From the NCBI RefSeq assembly GCF_011752625.1, contig NZ_VWXD01000007.1, forward strand, positions 124,001-188,000: a stretch of 64,000 nt of DNA, given 5' to 3'. This document shows, piece after piece, positions 36,105-45,400 of the stretch. The notes under the pieces are model-generated. The model did no database searches. It saw only the letters and a list, made by a program, of their open reading frames with translations, and was not told the DNA's origin. Source of the stretch: Candidatus Pantoea formicae. GTDB taxonomy: Bacteria > Pseudomonadota > Gammaproteobacteria > Enterobacterales > Enterobacteriaceae. Position numbers and translations under genes: made by a program. Position 1 is the stretch's first letter; each line of letters begins with the position of its first letter.

Positions 36105-37096
36105 GCGGTCTCTCCCAGCGTGACATGCTGTTCCAGTGGGGCGCGGAAACAGGCAACCTGATGATCGTTCGCCAGTGCACGCAGTGCTGGGCGGTTGTGC
36201 TGACAGCGGAGTTCGGCAAACGGGCAACGATTGGCAAAGCGGCAGCCCGCAGGCATGTTATCCGGCAGCGGAACCTGGCCGGGAATTGTCGCCAGGGCGC
36301 CGCTGCGCGCGCTCAGGCTGGGAATCGACCCCATCAGACCAATGGTGTACGGATGCTGGGGATCGTTGAAAATCGCTTCCACGCTGCCGGTTTCCACCAC
36401 CTGACCGGCGTACATCACCGCGACGCGCTGCGCGACTTCGGCCACCACGCCCAGGTCGTGGGTGATCATCAATACGGCGGTACCGGTTTCCTGCTTCAGG
36501 GTATTCAGCAGCGCCAGAATCTGTGCCTGAATGGTGACGTCGAGCGCGGTGGTTGGCTCATCGGCGATCAGCAATTTTGGATTGTTAATCAATGCCATGG
36601 CGATCATCACACGCTGGCGCATGCCACCAGACAGTTGATGGGGATAGGCTTTCAGACGCATCTCCGGCGCGGGGATTTGCACTTTTTGCAGGATCGCCAG
36701 TGCCGCTTCCATCGCGGTGCGGCGATTAACATGGCGATGGCGCATCACTGCTTCACTCAGCTGGTCGCCTAGGGTAAAGGCCGGGTTGAGCGAGGTCATT
36801 GGCTCCTGGAAAATCATCGCCAGCTGATTGCCGCGCAGGCTGGCGTAGTCGCTGGCGCTGAGATCGCGCAGGCTGCGCCCGTCGAACTGCATCTCGCCCT
36901 GTAAAATCTCAGCGCTGGCGGGTTGCAGGCCCATCAATGTGAGTGAGGTGATGCTTTTGCCGCAGCCCGATTCCCCAACCAGTGCCAGCGTCTCACCGGC
37001 ATGCAGCGTCAGAGAGATGTCGTCCAATACCGTGACGGGCGAACCGCGAAACTGCACACGCAGATTGCGAACGGCAAGCACCGGATGATCGTTCAT
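36101..37096 (-). CDS. peptide ABC transporter ATPase, DppD-like
   Basis: This 331-residue ATPase starts MNDHPVLAVRNLRVQFRGSP and has Walker A GESGCGKS, signature LSGGMRQR, Walker B LLIADEPTTALD and H-loop ITHD. The C-terminal cysteine-containing extension (CRFANRCPFAELRC) is typical of DppD/OppD. It overlaps both neighbours by 4 bases, so the two ATPases are made together as a heterodimer for this transporter. Confidence 0.92.
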   Translation of the reverse strand: MNDHPVLAVRNLRVQFRGSPVTVLDDISLTLHAGETLALVGESGCGKSITSLTLMGLQPASAEILQGEMQFDGRSLRDLSASDYASLRGNQLAMIFQEPMTSLNPAFTLGDQLSEAVMRHRHVNRRTAMEAALAILQKVQIPAPEMRLKAYPHQLSGGMRQRVMIAMALINNPKLLIADEPTTALDVTIQAQILALLNTLKQETGTAVLMITHDLGVVAEVAQRVAVMYAGQVVETGSVEAIFNDPQHPYTIGLMGSIPSLSARSGALATIPGQVPLPDNMPAGCRFANRCPFAELRCQHNRPALRALANDHQVACFRAPLEQHVTLGETA

Positions 37097-37815
37097 GGCG
37101 TCTCCTCTTGATGGCTGTAAAGCGCTTCAAGCAGCGCCTGTTGCAGCGCCAGTAAGTGTTCGCGCATTGCGGCAGCGGCTTCATGCGGCTGGCGTTGCGC
37201 GATGTGATTCACCAGGCGCTGGTGATGGTCGTCGTAGTTGTTGAGGCGAGCGGGCGTGCGCGCCTGCACCCGCAGATGTTGCCAGCCCGGATCGCGGCGC
37301 ACGGCATCCACGGCATCGAATAATCCCAGCATCAAGCGATTTCCGGCGGCTTCGGCGATGGCGCGATGAAAGGCGCTGTCCCACAGTTCGTGCTGGTCGC
37401 CATCCTCTGGGGCAGTGATGCCATTCATGCGTTCCAGCAGGCGCTTCATCAGTGCAATCTGCTCTTTACTGGCGCGCAGGGCGGCCAGCCGCGCCAATCC
37501 TGGTTCCAGCTGCAAGCGGGCTTCCATCACCTCCAGCAGGTTCGACTGCTGCGGCAGATCGTGCAGCGCCAGCGGCTGTACCGGTGCCGCCGGGCCAACA
37601 AAGGTGCCTTTGCCCTGTTTGCGCCAGATACGTCCCTCCTCTTCCAGCACGTCGAGGGCGCGGCGGATCTCACGGCGTCCGACGCCAAAACGCTCCGCCA
37701 GTTCACGTTCCGTGGGCAGCGCGCGGTCGGGCTGCTGCTCCTGTTGCTGGATCAGTTGGCGCAATTGCTCCAGTGCAGAACTGGAGTTGCGGGCGCTATC
37801 TGACGTGTGACTCAT
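37093..37815 (-). CDS. GntR/FadR-family regulator of the peptide transporter operon
   Basis: This 240-residue protein has the GntR winged helix (LPTERELAERFGVGRREIRR, then LEEEGRIWRKQGKGTFVG) and a helical FCD ligand-binding domain with metal-ligand-type residues (DSAFHRAIAEAAGN, HHQRLVNHI). It is the first gene of the leftward operon and overlaps the next by 4 bases. A perfect inverted repeat about 110 bases before its start is a likely autoregulatory site. FCD regulators of this kind usually sense small carboxylic acids. Confidence 0.92.
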   Translation of the reverse strand: MSHTSDSARNSSSALEQLRQLIQQQEQQPDRALPTERELAERFGVGRREIRRALDVLEEEGRIWRKQGKGTFVGPAAPVQPLALHDLPQQSNLLEVMEARLQLEPGLARLAALRASKEQIALMKRLLERMNGITAPEDGDQHELWDSAFHRAIAEAAGNRLMLGLFDAVDAVRRDPGWQHLRVQARTPARLNNYDDHHQRLVNHIAQRQPHEAAAAMREHLLALQQALLEALYSHQEETP

Positions 37816-37924
37816 GATTGGTTCGCCTGTTTAAGCATCAGAAAAAGATCGGTAATCCCGGATTAACCAGCACTTTTACTGATGAAAGGCTGAGCAATCG
37901 GCTTTATCAGCTTAGGCAAGAAGC

Positions 37925-37945
37925 GAACCAATATTGAATTGGTTC
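37925..37945. promoter_or_regulatory. GntR-type operator (AACCAAT / ATTGGTT)
   Basis: GAACCAAT and ATTGGTTC form a perfect 8-base inverted repeat with a 5-base spacer. A separate half-site ATTGGTTC at 37817-37824 sits at the regulator's start codon. This pattern suits an FCD-type GntR protein, most simply the one encoded at 37093-37815. Confidence 0.7.
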
Positions 37946-38152
37946 AAAGATGACAGGCACGTGACAGGAATAACCCTTTGAACAGTAAGTAAAAGTTTTT
38001 TCGGGCTTCGTTTAAAACTGCGAGGTGCATCAATATTCGCGGAGGAAGGTGCGCTTCATGTTGGTGCGCCTGCGCTGCATGACTGTGCAATACACTAGAG
38101 GTTAAAGGCGTTGTTCAGATAAATAGTGTTAAATTTCAATATTTTGAAATAT

Positions 38153-38169
38153 TGGCACTTTTTTTGAAT
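38153..38169 (+). promoter_or_regulatory. possible sigma-54 promoter for the guanidine operon
   Basis: TGGCAC followed by T5 and TTGAA resembles the -24/-12 consensus (TGGCAC-N5-TTGC), but the conserved GC at -12 reads GA. It lies about 60 bases before the riboswitch, in a position suited to a nitrogen-regulated operon. An AT-rich perfect hairpin (38137-38154) adjoins it. No clear NtrC site was found. Confidence 0.35.
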
Positions 38170-38228
38170 GTGTTTAAACAGATGCAGGAGCGATTGCGGG
38201 TAACCGACGTCGCCAGACAATTTGCAAT

Positions 38229-38354
38229 GGGTCACTAGGGTTCCGGTCGAAAGATGCTGGTCCGAGAGTGACCGACCGTCCTCTGACGGTTACACGGCGG
38301 GACAAAAGCCCGGGAGGAAAGCGAGATCGTTGCTCGCCGCCTCCTGCTTTTTTT
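38229..38354 (+). promoter_or_regulatory. guanidine-I riboswitch (ykkC class) with terminator
   Basis: The aptamer has the hallmark segments CTAGGGTTCCG, GGTCCGAGAG, ACACGGCGGGACAAAAGCC and CGGGAGG. GGTCACT (38230-38236) pairs with AGTGACC (38267-38273), and ACCGTC (38275-38280) with GACGGT (38285-38290). The last conserved bases (GGGAGG) also begin a terminator: GGAGG and GCGAG pair with CTCGC and CCTCC, then T7. Ligand binding should hold GGGAGG in the aptamer and let transcription proceed, an ON switch. It precedes the guanidine transport and degradation genes. Confidence 0.95.
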
Positions 38355-38380
38355 CGCCCGTTAACGCCAGAGGAACCATC

Positions 38381-39439
38381 ATGATCAAAGCCTGCCTTCG
38401 CTTGCTGTTGCTTTGCACCGTCGCACTATTCAGCGTCAATACGCTGGCTGCCGACAAACCCTCCTTCAAGATCTGTTGGTCCATTTACGCGGGCTGGATG
38501 CCATGGGATTACGCCCAGCAGAGCGGCATCGTGAAAAAATGGGCCGATAAATACGGCATCGACATTCAGTTTGTGCAGGTCAACGACTACATCGAATCGG
38601 TGAACCAATACACCGCTGGTGGCTTTGACGGCTGCACCATGACCAACATGGATGCGCTGACCATTCCAGCGACCGGCGGCGTGGACAGTACGGCGCTGAT
38701 TGTTGGCGACTACTCCAACGGCAATGACGGCATTCTGCTGAAAGGTAAAGGCAACATCGCCTCGCTGAAAGGCAAACCGATCAATCTGGTTGAACTCTCT
38801 GTGTCACATTACTTGCTGGCGCGTGCACTGGAAAAATCCGGCATGAGCGAGAAGGATGTCAAAGTGGTGAACACCGCTGATGCCGATCTGGTGGCGGCGT
38901 TTGGCACCTCGGACGTGCACTCTATCGTGACCTGGAACCCGCTGCTGGCCGAAGCAGAGAAGCAGCCGGACAGCCATTTAATTTTCTCTTCAGCACAAAT
39001 TCCTGGCGAAATTCTCGATTTGCTGGTGGTGAATAGCGCCACCTTGAAAAAGTATCCGCAGCTGGGCAAGGCGCTGACCGGTGCCTGGTATGAAACGCTG
39101 AAAACCATGTCCGGCCCAAGTGACAGCGCCAAAGCTGCCCGCACGCAAATGGCGCAGGCTTCCGGCACCGATCTGGCGGGCTTCGATCAGCAGTTGGCCG
39201 CCACTCACCTGTTTAGTGATGCCAAAACCACCCTCGATTTTGTCGATAGTCCGCAGCTGAAAGCCACCATGCAGCTGGTCGCAGAGTTCTCCTTCAAGCA
39301 CGGATTACTGGGCGAAGGCGCACCGAGTGCCGATGTGGTGGGCGTGGAAACGCCAGCAGGCAATTGGGGCGATACCAACAACCTGAAACTGCGCTTCACC
39401 GATGAGTTCACCAAACTGGCCGCTGCGGGTCAGCTATAA
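38381..39439 (+). CDS. guanidine operon ABC transporter, substrate-binding protein
   Basis: This 352-residue periplasmic protein has a signal peptide (LLLLCTVALFSVNTLAA) and an NMT1/SsuA-like binding domain (ICWSIYAGWMPWDYAQQSGI). It is the type found in urea carboxylase/guanidine operons and should bind guanidine or a related compound. I chose ATG 38381 with AGAGGA upstream; a longer frame would run through the riboswitch. It lies 26 bases after the riboswitch terminator. Confidence 0.9.
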   Translation: MIKACLRLLLLCTVALFSVNTLAADKPSFKICWSIYAGWMPWDYAQQSGIVKKWADKYGIDIQFVQVNDYIESVNQYTAGGFDGCTMTNMDALTIPATGGVDSTALIVGDYSNGNDGILLKGKGNIASLKGKPINLVELSVSHYLLARALEKSGMSEKDVKVVNTADADLVAAFGTSDVHSIVTWNPLLAEAEKQPDSHLIFSSAQIPGEILDLLVVNSATLKKYPQLGKALTGAWYETLKTMSGPSDSAKAARTQMAQASGTDLAGFDQQLAATHLFSDAKTTLDFVDSPQLKATMQLVAEFSFKHGLLGEGAPSADVVGVETPAGNWGDTNNLKLRFTDEFTKLAAAGQL

Positions 39440-39447
39440 GCGAGACG

Positions 39448-40266
39448 ATGCCGATGCGTAAATTGATCAACTACACACCGCTGCCGCTCGGTCGCCTGCT
39501 GCTTGGCATCCTGCCGCTGCTGGCGCTGCTGCTGGTCTATCTGTTCGCGTCGGATGCGCGTCTCAGCCTGAACGCCGCAGACAAACTGCTGCCGGGATTT
39601 AACGCGATGGGGGACGCCATCAGTCGCATGGCGTTTCAGCCCAGCCCGCGCACGGGGGAATATCTGCTGTGGACCGACACCGCCGCCAGCCTGATGCGTC
39701 TGCTGAGCGGCGTGGCGATCAGCGCACTGTTGGCGCTGGCGATTGGCCTGTTCACCGGTGCACTGCCGGTGGTGCGTGCGGTGCTGGCGCCGCTGGTGAC
39801 GGTGGTGGCGCTGGTGCCACCGCTGGCGATCCTGCCAATTTTGTTTATCTGCTTTGGCCTCGGTGAAGTGTCGAAAGTGGTGCTGATCGTGATCGGCATT
39901 ACTCCGCTGATTGCGCGCGATTTACAGCTGCAGGTGGAGAAAATCCCGCGCGAACAGTTGGTGAAAGCGCAGACGCTTGGTGGGCACAGCGCACAGATTT
40001 TGTGGCGCGTGATCCTGCCGCAGCTGATGCCGCGTTTGCTGGATGCGGTGCGCCTGTCACTGGCATCGGCGTGGTTGTTTCTTATTGCTGCTGAAGCGAT
40101 TGCCGCCACTGAAGGGTTGGGTTACCGCATCTTCCTGATGCGTCGTTATCTGGCGATGGATGTGATTTTGCCGTACGTGGCGTGGATCGCGCTGCTGGCC
40201 TTTGTGCTCGACCTGCTGCTGCGGCTGATCAGCCGTCGTTGCTGGCCGTGGTATCACGCGAAATAA
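39448..40266 (+). CDS. guanidine operon ABC transporter, permease
   Basis: This 272-residue permease has about six hydrophobic segments and the EAA loop (QLVKAQTLGGHSAQILWRVILPQ), like SsuC/TauC-type permeases. It pairs with the ATPase encoded 14 bases downstream. The start may be either of two close Met codons (39448 or 39454). Confidence 0.92.
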   Translation: MPMRKLINYTPLPLGRLLLGILPLLALLLVYLFASDARLSLNAADKLLPGFNAMGDAISRMAFQPSPRTGEYLLWTDTAASLMRLLSGVAISALLALAIGLFTGALPVVRAVLAPLVTVVALVPPLAILPILFICFGLGEVSKVVLIVIGITPLIARDLQLQVEKIPREQLVKAQTLGGHSAQILWRVILPQLMPRLLDAVRLSLASAWLFLIAAEAIAATEGLGYRIFLMRRYLAMDVILPYVAWIALLAFVLDLLLRLISRRCWPWYHAK

Positions 40267-40280
40267 CGGGAGATCGAGCG

Positions 40281-41042
40281 ATGCCATTACTGCAACTGAA
40301 AAATCTGGAAAAACACTACGGCGATCAGGTGGTGCTGGAGCGCCTCAATATCGATGTGGAAGAGGGGGAGTTTGTGGCGATTGTCGGAGCATCCGGCTGC
40401 GGCAAAACCACGTTCCTCAATATGTTGCTCGGTACTGAATCACCGACCAAAGGGCAACTGCTGCTGGAGGGGAAGCCAATACCTGACGAACCCGATGCCC
40501 ATCGCGGCGTGGTGTTTCAGCGCTACTCGGTATTCCCCCATCTGACTGTGCTTGGCAATGTGATGTTGGCCGAAGAGTTCAGCACTGCCCGTTGGTTGGG
40601 GCGGGTGTGGGGCAAAAAGCGGCAGGCGATTCGTCAGCGTGCGCAGGCGATGTTGGCTCAAGTTGGACTGGAGCATGCGCAAAGCAAATACCCGCATCAG
40701 CTTTCGGGCGGTATGCAGCAACGGCTGGCGTTGGCGCAGGCGCTGATGAAACAGCCGCGCATCCTGCTACTTGATGAGCCGTTTGGTGCGCTCGATCCCG
40801 GTATCCGCAGTGAAATGCACCAGCTGATTACTCAGCTATGGCAGCAGCACAACCTGACCATTTTTATGATCACCCACGACCTGAAAGAGGGCTTCGGCCT
40901 GGCTTCACGCCTGCTGGTGTTCGACAAACTGCGTCATGACCCACACGCGCCGGAAGCTTGGGGCGCGACCATTACTTACGACCTGCCGCTCGATCGCGCT
41001 CAGCCTACTGCTGGCCTGCCGTCTGAGCCGCAAGTGGCTTAA
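40281..41042 (+). CDS. guanidine operon ABC transporter, ATPase
   Basis: This 253-residue ATPase has Walker A GASGCGKT near 34-41, signature LSGGMQQR, Walker B LLLDEPFGALD and H-loop MITHDL. It energises the preceding permease. I chose ATG 40281, since it matches the usual start of the family and has GGGAGA upstream; an earlier in-frame start lies inside the permease gene. Confidence 0.93.
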   Translation: MPLLQLKNLEKHYGDQVVLERLNIDVEEGEFVAIVGASGCGKTTFLNMLLGTESPTKGQLLLEGKPIPDEPDAHRGVVFQRYSVFPHLTVLGNVMLAEEFSTARWLGRVWGKKRQAIRQRAQAMLAQVGLEHAQSKYPHQLSGGMQQRLALAQALMKQPRILLLDEPFGALDPGIRSEMHQLITQLWQQHNLTIFMITHDLKEGFGLASRLLVFDKLRHDPHAPEAWGATITYDLPLDRAQPTAGLPSEPQVA

Positions 41043-41053
41043 AGGAGAAGAGT

Positions 41054-41761
41054 ATGAATGCCTATCAAACACGGTTACCAGCAGGATCGCACTGGTCACT
41101 GGTGATGCGCAGCGGAACGGCCCTGACGGTGACTGATGTCGAAGGGGGGGCCAACGTGGGCCTGCTGTTTTACAACCCAGAAAACCTGCTGGAGCGGTAC
41201 AACGCGCCCGATACCCTAAAGTGTCAGCACACGTTTCGCCTTACGGAAGGCCACTGTTTGTATTCCGATATGGGACGTGTTTTCTGTGGTATCGAACAGG
41301 ACAGCTTTGGTTGGCACGAAACGGTGTGCGGCACCCTGAACGCTCAGCAAACTGCCGCCCGTTTTGGCGTCAGTGATTATCAGGAAGCGCGCAATCTGCG
41401 CCATCAAAATGGCTATGACAGCTTCCTGACTGAACTGGCGAAATACGGTTTAGGTCAGCGTGATATGGCTTCTTGCCTCAACCTGTTTGCCCAAGTACGC
41501 GCCGATGATAACGGTACGCTGCAACTTGAAAAGCAGGGTACGCCTGGTGCAAGTGTGCGTCTGCGCTTCGCCATGGACACGCTGGTGATTCTGCATACCT
41601 GTCCACATCCCTTAACCACGGCCAACGATTATCCGCGCCAGCCGATACAGATCGAACTCGACAGCCAGCGCGCGCCGCTGCCTGAAATCTGCCTTCAGCG
41701 CGGTGAAAACCAGCGCGGTCTGCGCAACAACGCGTTGTATCAACTGCAAGGGGAAGTCTGA
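41054..41761 (+). CDS. carboxyguanidine deiminase subunit, CgdA-like (DUF1989)
   Basis: This 235-residue protein belongs to the urea carboxylase-associated family 1 (DUF1989), with GGANVGLLFYN, DMGRVFCGIEQD and HETVCGTLN carrying likely metal-binding Cys and His. In characterised guanidine operons CgdA and CgdB together deaminate carboxyguanidine to allophanate. It has a perfect AGGAGA ribosome-binding site and its stop overlaps the cgdB-like start by one base. Confidence 0.9.
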   Translation: MNAYQTRLPAGSHWSLVMRSGTALTVTDVEGGANVGLLFYNPENLLERYNAPDTLKCQHTFRLTEGHCLYSDMGRVFCGIEQDSFGWHETVCGTLNAQQTAARFGVSDYQEARNLRHQNGYDSFLTELAKYGLGQRDMASCLNLFAQVRADDNGTLQLEKQGTPGASVRLRFAMDTLVILHTCPHPLTTANDYPRQPIQIELDSQRAPLPEICLQRGENQRGLRNNALYQLQGEV

Positions 41762-42396
41762 TGATCAATGAAAGTATGCTTAACCTTGCCGACGCGCAGT
41801 TCCAGCAACAGGTGAACGCCGGCGATTACTGGCTCCAGCGCATTGAAGCAGGCCAGACATTGCGTATTACCGACCTGGAAGGTAATCAGGCCGCCGATAC
41901 CCTGTTCTTTAACGCTGACGACACCGCCGAGCGCTACAGCATGAGCGATACGTTGCGCGGGCAGAAGAACGTTTTTCTCACTGCGGGCAGCGTGCTGCGT
42001 TCCAATTTAGACCGCCCGATGTTGACGATAACTGCCGATACCTGTGGTCGCCACGATACCCTGGGCGGCGCCTGTTCCTGTGAGAGCAACACCGTGCGCT
42101 ACGACCTGGAAAAACGCCACATGCACTCCTGCCGTGACAGCTGGATGCTGGCAGTAGCAGCGAATCCGGCCTTCGGTCTGACGCGGCGCGACATTACCCA
42201 CAACATCAACTTCTTTATGAATGTGCCAGTGACGCACGAGGGTGGCTTGACCTTCGCCGACGGGATCTCCGCTCCGGGCAAATATGTCGAGATGGTGGCG
42301 GAGATGAATATCCTGGTACTGATCTCCAACTGTCCGCAGCTTAATAATCCCTGTAACGGTTACAACCCGACGCCGATCTTAGTCAGCGTGTGGTGA
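41761..42396 (+). CDS. carboxyguanidine deiminase subunit, CgdB-like (DUF1989)
   Basis: This 211-residue protein is the urea carboxylase-associated family 2 partner. Conserved segments are LEGNQAADTLFF, CGRHDTLGGACSCESNTVRY and HNINFFMNVP, with clustered Cys and His suited to metal binding. It is translationally coupled to the CgdA-like gene and precedes the carboxylase gene after an 80-base gap that holds a second riboswitch. The old name 'urea amidolyase-associated protein' applies to the same family. Confidence 0.9.
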   Translation: MINESMLNLADAQFQQQVNAGDYWLQRIEAGQTLRITDLEGNQAADTLFFNADDTAERYSMSDTLRGQKNVFLTAGSVLRSNLDRPMLTITADTCGRHDTLGGACSCESNTVRYDLEKRHMHSCRDSWMLAVAANPAFGLTRRDITHNINFFMNVPVTHEGGLTFADGISAPGKYVEMVAEMNILVLISNCPQLNNPCNGYNPTPILVSVW

Positions 42397-42407
42397 ATCT
42401 TTGACGC

Positions 42408-42456
42408 AACGGGACGACCCGTTTTTAGCCGTCATTGTCCATGCAGGACGACCTGC
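42408..42456 (+). promoter_or_regulatory. guanidine-II riboswitch (mini-ykkC) inside the operon
   Basis: Two small hairpins both have the loop ACGA. The first is AACGGG-ACGA-CCCGTT (42408-42423), followed by T residues; the second is GCAGG-ACGA-CCTGC (42443-42456). Paired hairpins with ACGR loops and a short linker define guanidine-II RNAs, in which the two loops contact each other when guanidine binds. The second hairpin ends just before the ribosome-binding site (AAGAGA, 42463-42468) of the carboxylase gene, which suggests control of translation. The first hairpin with its T-tract could also act as a weak terminator. Confidence 0.88.
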
Positions 42457-42476
42457 CGTAATAAGAGATTTCACCC

Positions 42477-45400
42477 ATGATTGATCGCGTATTGATTGCC
42501 AACCGTGGCGCGATTGCCGTGCGCATTATCCGGACCCTGCAAGCCATGAATATTCGGGCGATTGCGGTCTATGCCGAAGCCGACCGCCACGCGCGCCATG
42601 TGCGTCTGGCAGATGAAGCCTGGTCGCTGGGCGATGGCCAGGTTCGAGATACCTACCTCAACCAGCAAAAAATACTGGAAATTGCCGCGCAGAGTGGGGC
42701 GCAGGCTTTGCATCCGGGTTATGGCTTCCTCAGTGAAAATCCTGAGTTTGTTACGCGCTGTGAAGCGGCCGGCGTGCAGTTCCTTGGCCCAACAGCCGAG
42801 CAGATGGCGGCATTTGGATTGAAACATCGCGCTCGCGCACTGGCACAGGAAAATCAGGTGCCGCTGTTGCCGGGTAGCAGCTTGTTGACCTCTCTGGACG
42901 AAGCGCGAGTGATGGCAGGACAGATTGGTTATCCGGTGATGTTGAAAAGCACCGCAGGCGGCGGTGGCATCGGTATGCAGCGTTGTGATGATGCCACGCA
43001 ACTGGATGTCGCCTTTACCCGCGTAAAACGTCTTGCTGGCAATAATTTCGCCGACGATGGCGTATTTTTAGAGAAGTTCATTGCGCAGGCGCGCCATATT
43101 GAGGTGCAAATTTTTGGCGATGGTGCGGGTAACGTGATGGCATTGGGCGAGCGTGACTGCTCGGCGCAGCGTCGCAACCAGAAAGTGATGGAAGAGACAC
43201 CGGCACCAGGATTGAGCGATGCCGTTCGCGCCGAGCTACAGGCTACGGCGGTGCGGCTGGCGTGCGCGGTCAACTATCGCAGCGCGGGTACTGTGGAGTA
43301 TGTCTACGATGATGCCAGCCAGCAGTTCTGGTTCCTGGAAGTGAATACCCGTTTGCAGGTCGAACACGGTGTCACGGAAATGGTGTACGGCGTCGATTTA
43401 GTACACTGGATGGTCGCGCTGGCGCAGCAGCAGTTACCGCTGCTCAACACTTTGCAGCCAGTGGCTAACGGCCATGCTATCCAGGTGCGACTCTATGCCG
43501 AAGACCCGGCCAAACAGTTCCAACCGAGTGCCGGTTTGCTGAGCCACGTCCAGTTCCCGACGGAAAGTGAAAACGCCACGCTGCGCATCGACAGTAGCGT
43601 AGATACTGGCATGGAGGTGTCGCCGTTCTACGATCCGATGCTGGCAAAAGTGATTGTGCATGCGGCCAGCCGAGAAGTGGCATTGCACAGCATGGCGCAG
43701 GTGCTGGACGCTACCGAGCTGTACGGCATCGAAACCAATTTACTGTGGTTGCGCCATCTCTGTTCGCTGCCAGAAGTACAGCAGGGCCGCATCATCACCG
43801 CCACCCTGGGCGGCGTACAGTGGCAGCCGCCCACGCTGGATGTTCTCAGCGGCGGCACCTTGACCACGGTGCAGGATGCGCCCGGTCGCGTCGGCTATTG
43901 GCATGTCGGTGTGCCGCCGTCTGGCCCATTTGACCGCCGTGCGTTCCAGTTAGGTAATCGCCTGCTGAATAACGACGCGCAGGCGGCGGGACTGGAGATC
44001 ACCCTGCGTGGTCCTACGCTGCGTTTTAACCAAGCGTGCAGCTTTGTCATTACCGGGGCACCGATTGCCGCGCAGCTGGATCAGCAGACATTAACAATGC
44101 ACCAGATTGTCAGCGCACAGGCCGGGCAAACCCTGACACTGGGCGATATCAGTGAGGGATGCCGCAGCTATCTGCTGCTGGCAGGGGGCTTGAATACCCC
44201 GCGCTATCTCGGCAGCCGCAGCACCTTTACGCTCGGCAAGTTTGGTGGTCACGCCGGGCGCGCTTTGCGTGCGGGCGATGTATTGCATCTTGCCGATCCG
44301 CAGGTGCTGGCAACGGCAGACTTGCCTGGCGAGTTGGTGCCGGAACTTAACGGCGAATGGCAGCTGCGGGTGATTTACGGCCCGCACGGCGCACCCACTT
44401 TCTTTACCGATGAAGACATTGCGGAGTTCTTTGCCGCCGAGTGGCAGGTGCACTACAACTCCAGCCGTACCGGCATTCGCCTGATCGGACCTAAACCAAC
44501 CTGGGCACGAAGCGACGGCGGGGAAGCGGGTATGCATCCCTCCAACATTCACGATAACGCCTATGCCTTCGGCACGGTGGATTTTACCGGTGATATGCCG
44601 GTTATCCTCGGCCCTGACGGCCCCTCACTCGGTGGATTCGTCTGTCCGGCCACGGTTATCGAAGCCGATCTGTGGAAGCTCGGACAGCTCAAAGCTGGGG
44701 ATCGTGTGCGCTTCCTGCCGATCGATCTTAACAGTGCAGATCAACTGGCGCAGGCAGAGCGTGAAGCGATCATCAAACTGCAATCAGCACCGCTTACAGT
44801 GAACGCGGCGCTGCCCCTTATTGATCCGCTAATGCACCATCAGGTGGCAGAAAATGGCCGTCCATCGCTCAGTGTGCGTGCGGCAGGTGATCGCTTCCTG
44901 TTGGTGGAGTACGGCGATTTGATGCTAGATATCGCCCTGCGTTTCCGCGTGCACGCGTTGATGCAACAGCTGGAAGCCCATCCGCTGCCGGGTCAGCTGG
45001 AATTAACACCGGGCATCCGTTCGCTGCAGGTGCACTACGATGCACAGCGCTGTGCGAGAAGTGAGCTATTGGCGCAAATTTTGCACATTGATAGAGCGCT
45101 GGGCGATCTCAGCGAGGCCGCCGTGCCATCGCGTACGGTGTGGTTACCGCTCAGCTGGGATGATGAGGCATGCCGTGAGGCCATTACTCGGTACAGCCAG
45201 TCTGTGCGCCCTAATGCGCCCTGGTGCCCCAGCAATATCGAATTTATCCGCCGCATCAATGGTCTTGAGAGCATCGATGAGGTGAAGGAGATTGTGTTCA
45301 GTGCCGCCTATCTGGTGATGGGACTGGGCGATGTCTATCTCGGTGCACCCGTAGCGACGCCGCTCGATCCGCGTCATCGCTTGGTGACCACGAAGTACAA

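Noticed and set aside
38050..38095. NtrC-binding sites (GCGC...GTGC dyads)
   Set aside because: The half-sites are 9 bases apart instead of the 7 found in NtrC sites, and the left halves lack the consensus A.
38222..38380. N-terminal extension of the guanidine-binding protein
   Set aside because: This frame runs through the riboswitch and terminator; the ATG at 38381 has a good ribosome-binding site and begins a signal peptide.
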